A DNA stretch of 9,011 nucleotides, taken from Legionellales bacterium. Lineage in GTDB: Bacteria; Pseudomonadota; Gammaproteobacteria; Legionellales; Legionellaceae. The first letter of the stretch is position 1; every line of letters begins with the position of its first letter. The stretch covers positions 1 through 9,011 of the forward strand of contig JAGVJT010000186.1 in the NCBI GenBank assembly GCA_020050955.1, in the 5' to 3' direction. A model generated the notes under the pieces. That model had not been told where the DNA came from, did not search any database, and worked only from the letters and a program-made list of their open reading frames with translations. Of the stretch, positions 1 through 6,903 are shown piece by piece. The position numbers were made by a program, and so were the translations under genes.

Positions 1-924
1 AATATCGTTTAATTGTAACATATTGTTCAAAAAATAACTCAATCCATCCAGCGTTTTAAATTCATCACTTGCATACGCACGCCTCATCGTTTTGCTTTTT
101 AATGATGCACGAGGACCTATTTCAAAAAAACTCGTCATGCCATGCTCTCTTACCATTCGCATCGCCCATCCCCAATGCAGCGGCTCTGATAATTCTTTCG
201 ATAAAATCGAAATCATCGAGGGTGTCTCTAGTATCACTTCTTGTGTTAAAGCATTGAGCACAGGAAGATGCATCACCCGGTTAATGAATGGTTGTAAATA
301 AGCATCAAAAAGCACGCTTGCCTCAGCAAGCAATGGCGTGTGAGACGGGACACGGACGCGGAGTAACTCGATTTTACTCACCCCCATGTTACGCGCCGCA
401 TGCATAAGTGCATTTAGACAAGGCAAAAGCCCTGCAACAACCACATGATCATCATTTTCAATCGCGATAAAACAGTGATGCTCATCACATAACTGCGTTA
501 TTTGATTTCGCATCACATGATCTTTTAAAACGGCCATGCCTGCGTCTGACGTCATTTTTTCTGTCACCTGCCACATCAATTGTGCACGTGTTTTTACAAG
601 TGTTAAGCTCTCTTCAAGTGTTAATGATGCACTCGCACAAAAAGCCAATGCTTCTCCTAAGCTATACCCCATCAACATCAACTCTGTCTGATGAAACAAA
701 GGCTTTATGCAATGAAAAATACCTAATGATAAGATAGCAAGGATTAATGGTGTATCAATGGCATCATCACAACAGGTTAAAACAACATCTTCATCAAACA
801 AATCCTTTTGCATGAAATCACTGGCATCACGCAGCCATTGCATGCCTTGGTTATTTGACATTAAAAGCCGAAACATGGCTTGGTGTTGAAAGCCCTGCCC
901 TGAAAATGCAATCACAAATGACAT
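1..924 (-). CDS. mdcH: Malonate decarboxylase malonyl-CoA:acyl carrier protein transacylase MdcH (3' end cut by window edge)
   Basis: MdcH moves malonyl groups from malonyl-CoA to the thiol of the malonate decarboxylase carrier, priming the enzyme; it is cytoplasmic. Reading the minus strand gives 308 codons without a stop from 924 to base 1, so the C-terminus lies outside the window, although this is already about the family's normal length. Visible hallmarks of the FabD-type acyltransferase fold are FSGQG near residues 7-11, the nucleophile motif GYSLGE at 86-91 (Ser88), an Arg at 113 in KTR, the catalytic His in PSHTPLL (His195) and FEIGPR near residues 267-272. The start is supported by an AAGGA Shine-Dalgarno at 930-934, 5 bases upstream. 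The first 13 bases overlap the end of mdcB. A FabD of fatty acid synthesis would share these motifs; the operon decides for MdcH. Confidence 0.9.
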   Translation of the reverse strand, partial: MSFVIAFSGQGFQHQAMFRLLMSNNQGMQWLRDASDFMQKDLFDEDVVLTCCDDAIDTPLILAILSLGIFHCIKPLFHQTELMLMGYSLGEALAFCASASLTLEESLTLVKTRAQLMWQVTEKMTSDAGMAVLKDHVMRNQITQLCDEHHCFIAIENDDHVVVAGLLPCLNALMHAARNMGVSKIELLRVRVPSHTPLLAEASVLFDAYLQPFINRVMHLPVLNALTQEVILETPSMISILSKELSEPLHWGWAMRMVREHGMTSFFEIGPRASLKSKTMRRAYASDEFKTLDGLSYFLNNMLQLNDI

Positions 925-1760
925 CGTAATCCTTGATGAAAGAGTTGCCCGATAAAAAGCAGCACGGCAATTAAATCACCCACACCACCAGGGCTTATGC
1001 GTTGTGATGAAAATAAGTCGTGAAGCTTCAGTGCTTTGTGACGACGTAGAACCAAACATGATTCTTCTAAAAGTGCATACGCATGCTTTTTTGCACCCAT
1101 GAGCCCATCCCAGCCACAACGATGCAGGATGTTTGTATCATCAATATGCCATAATAAATACCCATAGGCATACAAACAGCAATCATCAAGCGAACGTGTC
1201 TTTTCATACAAAGAAATAAACCGTGAAAAAAACTCAAAAACAACCCAATACCCTTCGCGTGCCATTTGTGTCGCATCCGTTAATACTTTCGCATCACGCG
1301 CGATAGCCGCTTGTGTTTGATGGTACTGAAGAAAATGCGCCCAATCGCGAATCAACTGACCATGCAAATTCTGGGGGGCATTTAATCGTTTTGCGCGAAT
1401 AAGGCGTGCAGATGAAATACAGCATAATCCTAAAGCAAAAATAGCCCCTCGATGTGTATTGACTCCTTTGGTTGCAAGAAACATCACATGCTCTGCAGAA
1501 ATGGCTCGTTGCTTTAATGCATCAAACGAAGCATCCGTTAGCCCCATAAGCACGATTTCATAAAAATAATGGCGTAATGTCGATAAACTTCGATAAAACG
1601 TACTCCCGTCCATATCATCATGGGCACCTGCGTCCACAAAACTCACAAGACCAGGCTTAGGATAAGCTTTCACTTCATAATAGAGCGCTTTAACAGCTAG
1701 TCTGGCAAGGTATCGTGCTATTTTTTTGGTAGAAGCATCATAAAGCGGGATACATGTCAT
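912..1760 (-). CDS. mdcB: Triphosphoribosyl-dephospho-CoA synthase MdcB (CitG family)
   Basis: This enzyme condenses ATP and dephospho-CoA to 2'-(5''-triphosphoribosyl)-3'-dephospho-CoA, precursor of the prosthetic group of the malonate decarboxylase carrier. The 282-residue product shows the CitG/MdcB family blocks in order: EVKAYPKPGLVS at 29-40, GAHDDM at 45-50, KGVNTHRGAIF at 98-108, DTNILHRCG at 208-216 and SPGGVGDLIA at 256-265. The last usually reads SPGG.ADLLA, so Gly replaces Ala here. The start overlaps the end of mdcG by 23 bases and has no good Shine-Dalgarno (only a distant GGAA), suggesting translational coupling to mdcG. By sequence alone CitG of citrate lyase would be an alternative; the neighbours make MdcB the clear call. 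In the Klebsiella and Pseudomonas operons mdcB follows mdcA directly, so its place after mdcG is a rearrangement. Confidence 0.93.
   Translation of the reverse strand: MTCIPLYDASTKKIARYLARLAVKALYYEVKAYPKPGLVSFVDAGAHDDMDGSTFYRSLSTLRHYFYEIVLMGLTDASFDALKQRAISAEHVMFLATKGVNTHRGAIFALGLCCISSARLIRAKRLNAPQNLHGQLIRDWAHFLQYHQTQAAIARDAKVLTDATQMAREGYWVVFEFFSRFISLYEKTRSLDDCCLYAYGYLLWHIDDTNILHRCGWDGLMGAKKHAYALLEESCLVLRRHKALKLHDLFSSQRISPGGVGDLIAVLLFIGQLFHQGLRCHL
930..934 (-). promoter_or_regulatory. Ribosome binding site of mdcH
   Basis: AAGGA on the minus strand, 5 bases before the ATG at 924 and inside the mdcB reading frame. It fixes the mdcH start within the 13-base overlap. Confidence 0.6.
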
Positions 1761-2346
1761 GAAGTTTTTTTCGTTCCAAAAGATAAGGACCTTGCACCGT
1801 TTTCACAAGAACATGAGGATTTTTTGCGTTCAATAACTCCCAAATCCCCACATCCCCCACGCCAAAAAATCGTATTTCACCATCCACGGAATAAGGCACG
1901 TGTTGTTGCAATACCATGATATTTTGTTTTAAAAAAGACAACGACTCATTGTCATATTCCACCAAAATATCCACATCCGACTTTGCATGCACGTACTCTT
2001 TTTTTGATAAAAATTGAAATAAATAAGAGCCATAAAATTGCATGCTTTTTTCCAGCAAAAGCTCAGGATAAAGAAGGGTTAATTCAGGTAATGGTTTATG
2101 TTCGACAATATCACGCACATGAACACATAAGCTGGCGCGATATTTCACATTATCATACAAAATCAACACACCTAAATAAACGTTATAAGCCTCTTTCATC
2201 TGAGGTTGTTGTGTAAACACGCACGGTAAGCCTTGTTTAATCCAATCAAGTATTAAGAAAAAAAATGCTTTTGAATAAGACGAAGGTGATACTATCTCAG
2301 GCGTTGTATCAGGATGAAGATAAATCAATTGATGACGCATCATCAT
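1738..2346 (-). CDS. mdcG: Phosphoribosyl-dephospho-CoA transferase MdcG (holo-ACP synthase of malonate decarboxylase)
   Basis: MdcG transfers the phosphoribosyl-dephospho-CoA group, with loss of pyrophosphate, onto the serine of the carrier (Ser27 of the neighbouring fusion protein). The 202-residue product matches the MdcG nucleotidyltransferase pattern: YGS at 105-107, then KSDVDILVE at 122-130 with the Asp124/Asp126 metal-binding pair, then DGEI at 155-158 and IWELL at 168-172, ending in a VLVKT block at 179-183. Length is about normal for the family. The start codon overlaps the mdcE stop in an ATGA arrangement; ATG occurs three times in a row (2346, 2343, 2340), so the exact first residue is uncertain by two codons. 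No convincing Shine-Dalgarno is seen, so it is probably translated by coupling to mdcE. Confidence 0.88.
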   Translation of the reverse strand: MMMRHQLIYLHPDTTPEIVSPSSYSKAFFFLILDWIKQGLPCVFTQQPQMKEAYNVYLGVLILYDNVKYRASLCVHVRDIVEHKPLPELTLLYPELLLEKSMQFYGSYLFQFLSKKEYVHAKSDVDILVEYDNESLSFLKQNIMVLQQHVPYSVDGEIRFFGVGDVGIWELLNAKNPHVLVKTVQGPYLLERKKLHDMYPAL

Positions 2347-3047
2347 GCATCAGCCATGACTTTTTGCATCACAGTGTACGCAAGCTTTCGCCCACCTCTT
2401 TTATGCCCTAAATAAGCTCGTCTATCCTCGGTATCATGTAAAGCATGTTCTGCACATAACGCCTTAGGCATATCCTCTAGCGCAACAACCTCATGAACAC
2501 CACCTAACTGGTAAAAATTAGCAACGCCAGGAGCAAAAATAGGTGACGATTTACTCAATGCGCGTAATGTTTCAAGATCAATTTTAGTCACCTTTGACAT
2601 CCCTTCCAACCACATAACAGCCACTTGTGCATCAGGCAATGCAAAGATTTTATCTGCCATCAAACCATACGCAATAAACGCACCGCCAATGGCTTTATTA
2701 TAGATCAATGAGCACAACCGATGCCCTTGTTGTCGGATCATGTCCAAGCATTGAATGGTATGGGCAAAATATTGGTGCATGGCTAACCATTCATCACGCT
2801 TTGTTAAAGACTGCCCAATCACATCGACCAACAAAAAAATAGGCTGCTTATCATTTAGCACAAGAAGCTCGAGGCATTTTTCTGCAAAAATCAAAGCTTG
2901 TTCAACACCAAATGACGTTTGTTCCCTCACACCAAGGATGTGAAAAAAATAATCATTAATCTGCCCACTCCCCCAAATCACATTGGCATGCTCATGAACG
3001 GTATGCGAGGTAAAAAGAGCGGTTAATACTGTTTGATAGGTTCTCAT
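2343..3047 (-). CDS. mdcE: Malonate decarboxylase gamma subunit MdcE
   Basis: MdcE pairs with the beta subunit (MdcD) to decarboxylate malonyl-S-carrier to acetyl-S-carrier and CO2. The fold is the crotonase-like carboxyltransferase type also found in acetyl-CoA carboxylase. The 234-residue product has VIWGSGQIND at 23-32, the NKAIGGAFIAYG block at 117-128 (more usually GKAISGGF in the family) and the highly typical VMWLEGMSKVTK at 144-155, followed by SPIFAPGVANFYQLGGVHEV at 168-187. The start overlaps the stop of the mdcCD fusion by 4 bases (ATGA). An AGAGAGG Shine-Dalgarno at 3057-3063 lies 9 bases upstream, inside the fusion gene, so this subunit can also be initiated independently. Confidence 0.95.
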   Translation of the reverse strand: MRTYQTVLTALFTSHTVHEHANVIWGSGQINDYFFHILGVREQTSFGVEQALIFAEKCLELLVLNDKQPIFLLVDVIGQSLTKRDEWLAMHQYFAHTIQCLDMIRQQGHRLCSLIYNKAIGGAFIAYGLMADKIFALPDAQVAVMWLEGMSKVTKIDLETLRALSKSSPIFAPGVANFYQLGGVHEVVALEDMPKALCAEHALHDTEDRRAYLGHKRGGRKLAYTVMQKVMADA

Positions 3048-4240
3048 TTATCCACGCCTCTCTTTTCTCGAATTCGCACGGCTTCTTTCAAAAAAACACA
3101 GTCATTCGCGTCAAATAAATCCACTGTACACTTAGGATATGCGTCTTTGAGATAACTGCCTTCCTCCTCATAACCCTCTGTTGCATCAAATCGGGCTTTT
3201 AATAACGCATGCGTTTCTTGCAATGATTGAACGGTGAGACGGCGAGGTTGTGAAAGAACCTCACGAACCGTGCGACGAACATCCTCCATCGCATGACTAA
3301 TGTAGGCATCTGCAGCATGTTGTAAATAACGTGTTTTACCGCCATAAACACGCCAAATCAAGGCTTTATCTTGTGCATCAAATACCTCAACGCCCTTCAC
3401 CGCTTGAATCACTTCAGGACCCGATACACCTATTCGGCTGATTTCACTTACAATAATATAATCCAAGCAACTCGCAATAATGCCCATGCCACCAAATGCA
3501 CCATTTTTTCCGCAAATTACACCAATGGTTGTCACACCCGCATGTCTAGCATTTAGCAAGGCACGGATGATTTCTGAAATCGCAATCTCACCTGCATTCG
3601 CTTCATGTAAACGCACACCACCACTGTCAATCAACAAAATGACAACTTGAATACGCTGCATTTTCGCGACGTTGAATAATGCGGTTAATTTAGCACCATG
3701 AATCTCGCCAACAGAACCACCCATAAAGTCTTTTTGTTGTGCACCAATCAACACAGGAAGATCATCAAACATCCCTTTACCAATCACAAGACCGTCATCC
3801 GCTTGTCCAGGGATATTCAGTTTTCGCAAATAAGGACTATAACCATCTGTTAACCACTCTGAAAACGAATGAGGCGTCAGTAATGCGTTAATACGCTCTC
3901 GTGCATTCAATTCTAAATAATGTTGTGGTATCGCTCGTTTATCTTGAAAAAGTTCGAATGCTTGTCGCAGTCGCAACGCGACAACGGCAGGCGTTGCACC
4001 ATGATCATTTAACGTAAATAACAATCCGCCCAGGGAATATTCATTGCAAAAATCCCGAATCACCCGTTTCCATAACGGCTTAAAATGCTCAATGGCTGTT
4101 GTCACCCTGAAAAAAACATCACACGAATCATGAGGCTCAACAATCACTTCTAAATTACCAGAACCCACCACACCACAAACCACACGTGTACCATGGCATG
4201 CTTGGTGTTGTGTTTTGATTCGAATCGTAAATTTTTCCAT
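3044..4240 (-). CDS. mdcCD: Fused malonate decarboxylase acyl carrier (delta, MdcC) and beta subunit (MdcD)
   Basis: One 398-residue frame holds two proteins that are separate in the characterised Klebsiella, Acinetobacter and Pseudomonas systems. Residues 1 to about 98 are MdcC: GVVGSGNLEV at 23-32 carries the serine (Ser27, codon 4160-4162) that receives phosphoribosyl-dephospho-CoA, and NDHGATPAVVALRLRQAFE ends the domain. A linker of only about 7-10 residues leads straight into MdcD (from about 106), which starts with the usual YLELNARER. It continues with GGSVGEIHGAKL, then DSGGVRLHEANAGE, and GGKTRYL. No in-frame ATG or GTG lies at the junction, so a separate beta subunit would need a rare start such as TTG. 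The frame is open up to 4294, but the ATG at 4240 is chosen: it follows the mdcA stop by 4 bases and places the serine where the family has it (Ser25 in Klebsiella). Confidence 0.92.
   Translation of the reverse strand: MEKFTIRIKTQHQACHGTRVVCGVVGSGNLEVIVEPHDSCDVFFRVTTAIEHFKPLWKRVIRDFCNEYSLGGLLFTLNDHGATPAVVALRLRQAFELFQDKRAIPQHYLELNARERINALLTPHSFSEWLTDGYSPYLRKLNIPGQADDGLVIGKGMFDDLPVLIGAQQKDFMGGSVGEIHGAKLTALFNVAKMQRIQVVILLIDSGGVRLHEANAGEIAISEIIRALLNARHAGVTTIGVICGKNGAFGGMGIIASCLDYIIVSEISRIGVSGPEVIQAVKGVEVFDAQDKALIWRVYGGKTRYLQHAADAYISHAMEDVRRTVREVLSQPRRLTVQSLQETHALLKARFDATEGYEEEGSYLKDAYPKCTVDLFDANDCVFLKEAVRIREKRGVDK
3057..3063 (-). promoter_or_regulatory. Ribosome binding site of mdcE
   Basis: AGAGAGG on the minus strand, 9 bases before the ATG at 3047, inside the last codons of the mdcCD fusion. 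It supports the ATGA-overlap start of mdcE. Confidence 0.55.
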
Positions 4241-4244
4241 GTTC

Positions 4245-5891
4245 TTACCAAGTTCTAAATCGTGTTGTTGGTTGATAAAGTCCATGAGAGGCATTCACCA
4301 AGTCACGCATGGATTTCGCAGCTAACAAGTCTCGTGTGGCATGAGATAGCCTGATGTTCAAATCTTCAGGCCGCTGAATCACGCCTCGCGCTCGTAAATC
4401 ACTTACAAGTTTTAAGTTGCGTTTTAACCCAACCGGCGTGTAACCTGCCACACCACGAATCGCATGTTCACGCTCTTTTAAATTACGACACAATAATAAG
4501 TTAGCAATGCCCTCTTCTGTCACCACATGCGTGACATCATCTCCATAAATCATCACAGGAGGAAGAGCGGCGTGCATGTCCTTTTGCAGTGTCCATGCAT
4601 CAAGGGCTTCAACAAACGTAGGTGTCGTAGGCCCTTGAAATGTTTCAATCATTTGAATGACCAATTTTCGACCACGAGGCATTTTATTCGAGGAAACCGT
4701 TTGCCGCTCTTGGCCCGCTTTTAGCCAAGCAAAAGAGGCGTGCCGACGTCCCGCAGGATCGCATCCCATATTAGGCGCCCCGCCAAACCCCGCGATACGT
4801 CCACATGTTGCGGTACTGCTATTGCCCTCAGTATCCATTTGTAACGTCGCACCAATAAAAACATCACACGCATAATGCCCAGCTAATTGCCCTAACATAC
4901 GATTAGAACGCAATGAGCCATCTCGTCCAGTAAAAAACACATCTGAACGCGCCGCCACGTAATCATTCATCCCAACTTCTCCGCCCACGGCATGAATGGA
5001 TTTAATAAACCCTTGTTCAATCGCGGGAATAAGCGTTGGCAATGGGTTCACCATCCAGTGACTACAAATTTTGCCTTTTAAACCCAATTCAGCCGCATAA
5101 GTCGGCAAAAGTAATTCAATCGCACACGTGTTAAACCCAACACCATGATTAAGTGTGTTCACTTGATACGGTGCATAAATGCCCTTAATCACCATCATTG
5201 CCATAAGAATTTTAATATCATCGATAAGTGCAGGGTCGCGCGTGAATAACGGTTGAATCGGTGCTTTATCAGGGCTTTTAACAATCAAATCTACCCAACC
5301 ACCCGGAATATCAACACGCGGAAGCTTTTTGACAATTTCATTGACTTGCACCACGACCACACCGTGTTTAAACGATGTTGCCTCAATCAGTGCCGGTGTT
5401 TCTTCCGTATTTGCACCAGTGTATAAATTGCCTTCAAAATCAGCTTGTTCTGCGACTAATAAACAAACATTCGGTGTTAAATCCATCACCAATCGCGCAT
5501 AAAGCTCATTATACGTGTGAATGTTTCCAATATTGATTTGATTGCGCTGCACCATAGTCGCAAGCCGAACAGATTGAGGGCCTGCAAAGGCAAAGTCGAT
5601 TTTATGCGCGATTTTTTTCTCAAAAATCGTTAAATGCTCTGGTAAAACAATGGCCGATTGCACCATGTGTAAATGATGAATCGACGTAGGATCTAACTGC
5701 AGTAAAGCTTTAGCAAGAAAATGGGCCTGTTTTTGATTATCACCTTCAATGCAAACGCGATCACCTGCACGAAGCACACAAGAAAGTGCACGAACAATGT
5801 TTGAAGCCTCGATAAATTTACCTTGCTTGACGTAAGGAAAAACGGCTTGCATTCTCGTGTCATATTGCTTTTTTTCGTTGTTCCACATCAT
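4245..5891 (-). CDS. mdcA: Malonate decarboxylase alpha subunit MdcA (acetyl-S-ACP:malonate ACP transferase)
   Basis: MdcA exchanges the acetyl group on the carrier for malonate, releasing acetate and forming malonyl-S-carrier, the substrate of MdcD/MdcE. The 548-residue product is full length. Near the N-terminus is CIEGDNQKQAHFLA (47-60), and NTLNHGVGFNTCAIELLLPT spans 245-264. GGEVGMND lies at 303-310 and FTGRDGSLRSNR at 320-331. The block GFGGAPNMGCDPAGRRHASF lies at 368-387, VVTEEGIANLL at 456-466, and the end is GLYQPTTRFRTW, close to the family's usual C-terminus. It is the first gene of the operon, behind the promoter proposed at 5949-5977. Two ATGs stand in tandem (5891 and 5888). 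The AAGGG just upstream touches the first and leaves 3 bases before the second, so initiation at 5888 may be favoured. Confidence 0.96.
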   Translation of the reverse strand: MMWNNEKKQYDTRMQAVFPYVKQGKFIEASNIVRALSCVLRAGDRVCIEGDNQKQAHFLAKALLQLDPTSIHHLHMVQSAIVLPEHLTIFEKKIAHKIDFAFAGPQSVRLATMVQRNQINIGNIHTYNELYARLVMDLTPNVCLLVAEQADFEGNLYTGANTEETPALIEATSFKHGVVVVQVNEIVKKLPRVDIPGGWVDLIVKSPDKAPIQPLFTRDPALIDDIKILMAMMVIKGIYAPYQVNTLNHGVGFNTCAIELLLPTYAAELGLKGKICSHWMVNPLPTLIPAIEQGFIKSIHAVGGEVGMNDYVAARSDVFFTGRDGSLRSNRMLGQLAGHYACDVFIGATLQMDTEGNSSTATCGRIAGFGGAPNMGCDPAGRRHASFAWLKAGQERQTVSSNKMPRGRKLVIQMIETFQGPTTPTFVEALDAWTLQKDMHAALPPVMIYGDDVTHVVTEEGIANLLLCRNLKEREHAIRGVAGYTPVGLKRNLKLVSDLRARGVIQRPEDLNIRLSHATRDLLAAKSMRDLVNASHGLYQPTTRFRTW

Positions 5892-5896
5892 CCCTT
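5892..5896 (-). promoter_or_regulatory. Ribosome binding site of mdcA
   Basis: Read on the minus strand this is AAGGG, abutting the first of two tandem ATG codons. Spacing is zero to the ATG at 5891 and 3 bases to the ATG at 5888. Even 3 is short, but it favours the second ATG as the main start. Confidence 0.5.
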
Positions 5897-5948
5897 ATGC
5901 ACAACATTTGGTTTGTCACGGTGCGCTAAATCACTATCGGCACAATGC

Positions 5949-5977
5949 ATTATTTTGAATAAAGATTAATCTGTCAC
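5949..5977 (-). promoter_or_regulatory. Candidate sigma-70 promoter of the mdc operon
   Basis: On the minus strand a -35 element GTGACA (5972-5977) and a -10 element AATAAT (5949-5954) each match five of six consensus bases, with a 17-base spacer. Transcription would begin near 5942, giving a leader of about 50 bases before mdcA. This is prediction from sequence only. Confidence 0.5.
5963..5972. promoter_or_regulatory. Perfect 10-bp palindrome, possible operator
   Basis: AGATTAATCT is its own reverse complement. It fills most of the spacer of the proposed mdc promoter and touches its -35 box, a position where a bound repressor would block RNA polymerase. No regulator gene is visible in the window, so the link to control of mdc is inferred from position alone. 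Short AT-rich palindromes also occur by chance. Confidence 0.3.
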
Positions 5978-6000
5978 ACCCTATCAAACAATTCAACTCT

Positions 6001-6029
6001 TTGTCAGTTTGTTGCATTATTTTTAAAAT
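6001..6029 (+). promoter_or_regulatory. Candidate sigma-70 promoter of the acetyltransferase-like gene
   Basis: TTGTCA (6001-6006) and TAAAAT (6024-6029) each match five of six consensus bases and are separated by 17 bases. Transcription would start near 6036. That would leave almost no leader for an ATG at 6043 but about 37 bases for the ATG at 6073, which is why the later start is preferred. Its -35 box lies 23 bases from the -35 box of the divergent mdc promoter. Confidence 0.5.
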
Positions 6030-6072
6030 TGTCGTTACAATAATGCTCACGTCATCAAATAAGACAACAACA

Positions 6073-6903
6073 ATGATCATTAAAGACTCCCAAGAGCTCA
6101 CTCGTATCCTAGAACGCTTTACAGGACACAAAATTCATCTTGAGAAAGAATCGTTTTTCAAATCTTTTTCACTTGGGTTTTTCACAAGAAATGTTATCCC
6201 TACCTTTCATGCCGATATTCCATTAGACATCACCGATATTTACGCTTGTTACAAACAACACTATCAATGTGCACATTCAACATTTAATGCTTTTTTATAC
6301 TACCACTTAATTCAAATCATGAAAAAACCTGAGTTTGCTTATTTTCGTTATCGTTACATTAACAACGAATGGTATTGCTTTGATAATCCTCCCTTCTTTA
6401 TTTCCGTCACATTATCATCAACCTTACAACAGAATGGCTTTTTTATTGAAAACACAGCAAACATGACATGGCATGAATTTGTTCGTGCTTATAAAACAGG
6501 GATTGATGAACAACGTCAAACAACCACACCAACATTTGCAAGCGATCTCAGCTGGTATGCCATTCCTCATCAATTTACCAGCATGCCCTTTTATTTCACT
6601 GGATACACACCGTCTCAAAAACATGATGACAATAACGCTCATGCACCGTGGGTTGTCGCTAGCGCAAGAAAAACCGAAGGCGAGCGCACAATGATGACGC
6701 TTTCTTACACATTGTCACATGCAAGCTCGCTCCCAATAGAGCTTCATGCTTTTCAAGCACAATTAGAAAAAGCATTGAAGTATGTTCCTGAAAAACATCG
6801 CATCACTCATTACTTTAAACCAGTGGAAAATCAACAGACGACAAGCTCAGAAAAGCAAGCAGGGGCAACGACGAGCTCTCTCTCTATGCTCGAGATGACG
6901 TAA
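6073..6903 (+). CDS. Chloramphenicol acetyltransferase-fold protein, atypical active site
   Basis: The 276-residue product resembles type A chloramphenicol acetyltransferases (CAT), soluble trimeric enzymes that acetylate from acetyl-CoA. Matches by eye are LEKESFF (23-29) to the N-terminal RKEHF block, STFNAFLYYHLIQIMKKPEF (69-88) to the helix ending in PEF, and ASDLSWYAIPHQF (156-168) to the SANPWVSF region. SHASSLP (215-221) matches the catalytic HHAVCDG, and the following LHAFQAQLEKAL matches the final helix. The catalytic His is kept (His216). The Asp of HHxxxDG is Leu220 and the N-terminal Arg is Glu24, so the family's Arg18-Asp199 salt bridge is absent. It is longer than typical CATs (about 215 residues), with a low-complexity tail from about residue 250. 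The Shine-Dalgarno is weak, and an ATG at 6043 is an alternative start. Antibiotic resistance cannot be inferred; the substrate is unknown. Confidence 0.72.
   Translation: MIIKDSQELTRILERFTGHKIHLEKESFFKSFSLGFFTRNVIPTFHADIPLDITDIYACYKQHYQCAHSTFNAFLYYHLIQIMKKPEFAYFRYRYINNEWYCFDNPPFFISVTLSSTLQQNGFFIENTANMTWHEFVRAYKTGIDEQRQTTTPTFASDLSWYAIPHQFTSMPFYFTGYTPSQKHDDNNAHAPWVVASARKTEGERTMMTLSYTLSHASSLPIELHAFQAQLEKALKYVPEKHRITHYFKPVENQQTTSSEKQAGATTSSLSMLEMT

Noticed and set aside
69..301. Small plus-strand open frames at the left edge
   Set aside because: They lie antisense to the continuous mdcH frame, which shows clear family motifs.
912..1760. CitG of citrate lyase
   Set aside because: It is the same enzyme family, but no citrate lyase subunit genes are present and every neighbour is mdc.
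2343..4240. Acetyl-CoA carboxylase carboxyltransferase (AccD/AccA) or a biotin-dependent malonate decarboxylase (Mad type)
   Set aside because: The folds are related, but there is no biotin carrier or biotin carboxylase. The MdcC, MdcG and MdcB functions nearby define the biotin-independent Mdc type.
4241..4294. N-terminal extension of the mdcCD fusion to an ATG at 4294 inside mdcA
   Set aside because: The extension only shadows the mdcA frame. The ATG at 4240 lies 4 bases after the mdcA stop and gives the expected distance to the carrier serine.
6001..6072. Upstream extension of the acetyltransferase-like gene from a TTG at 6001 or the ATG at 6043
   Set aside because: This stretch contains the best -35/-10 pair, with a predicted transcript start near 6036. 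The extra residues do not resemble the family's N-terminus and no Shine-Dalgarno precedes either codon.
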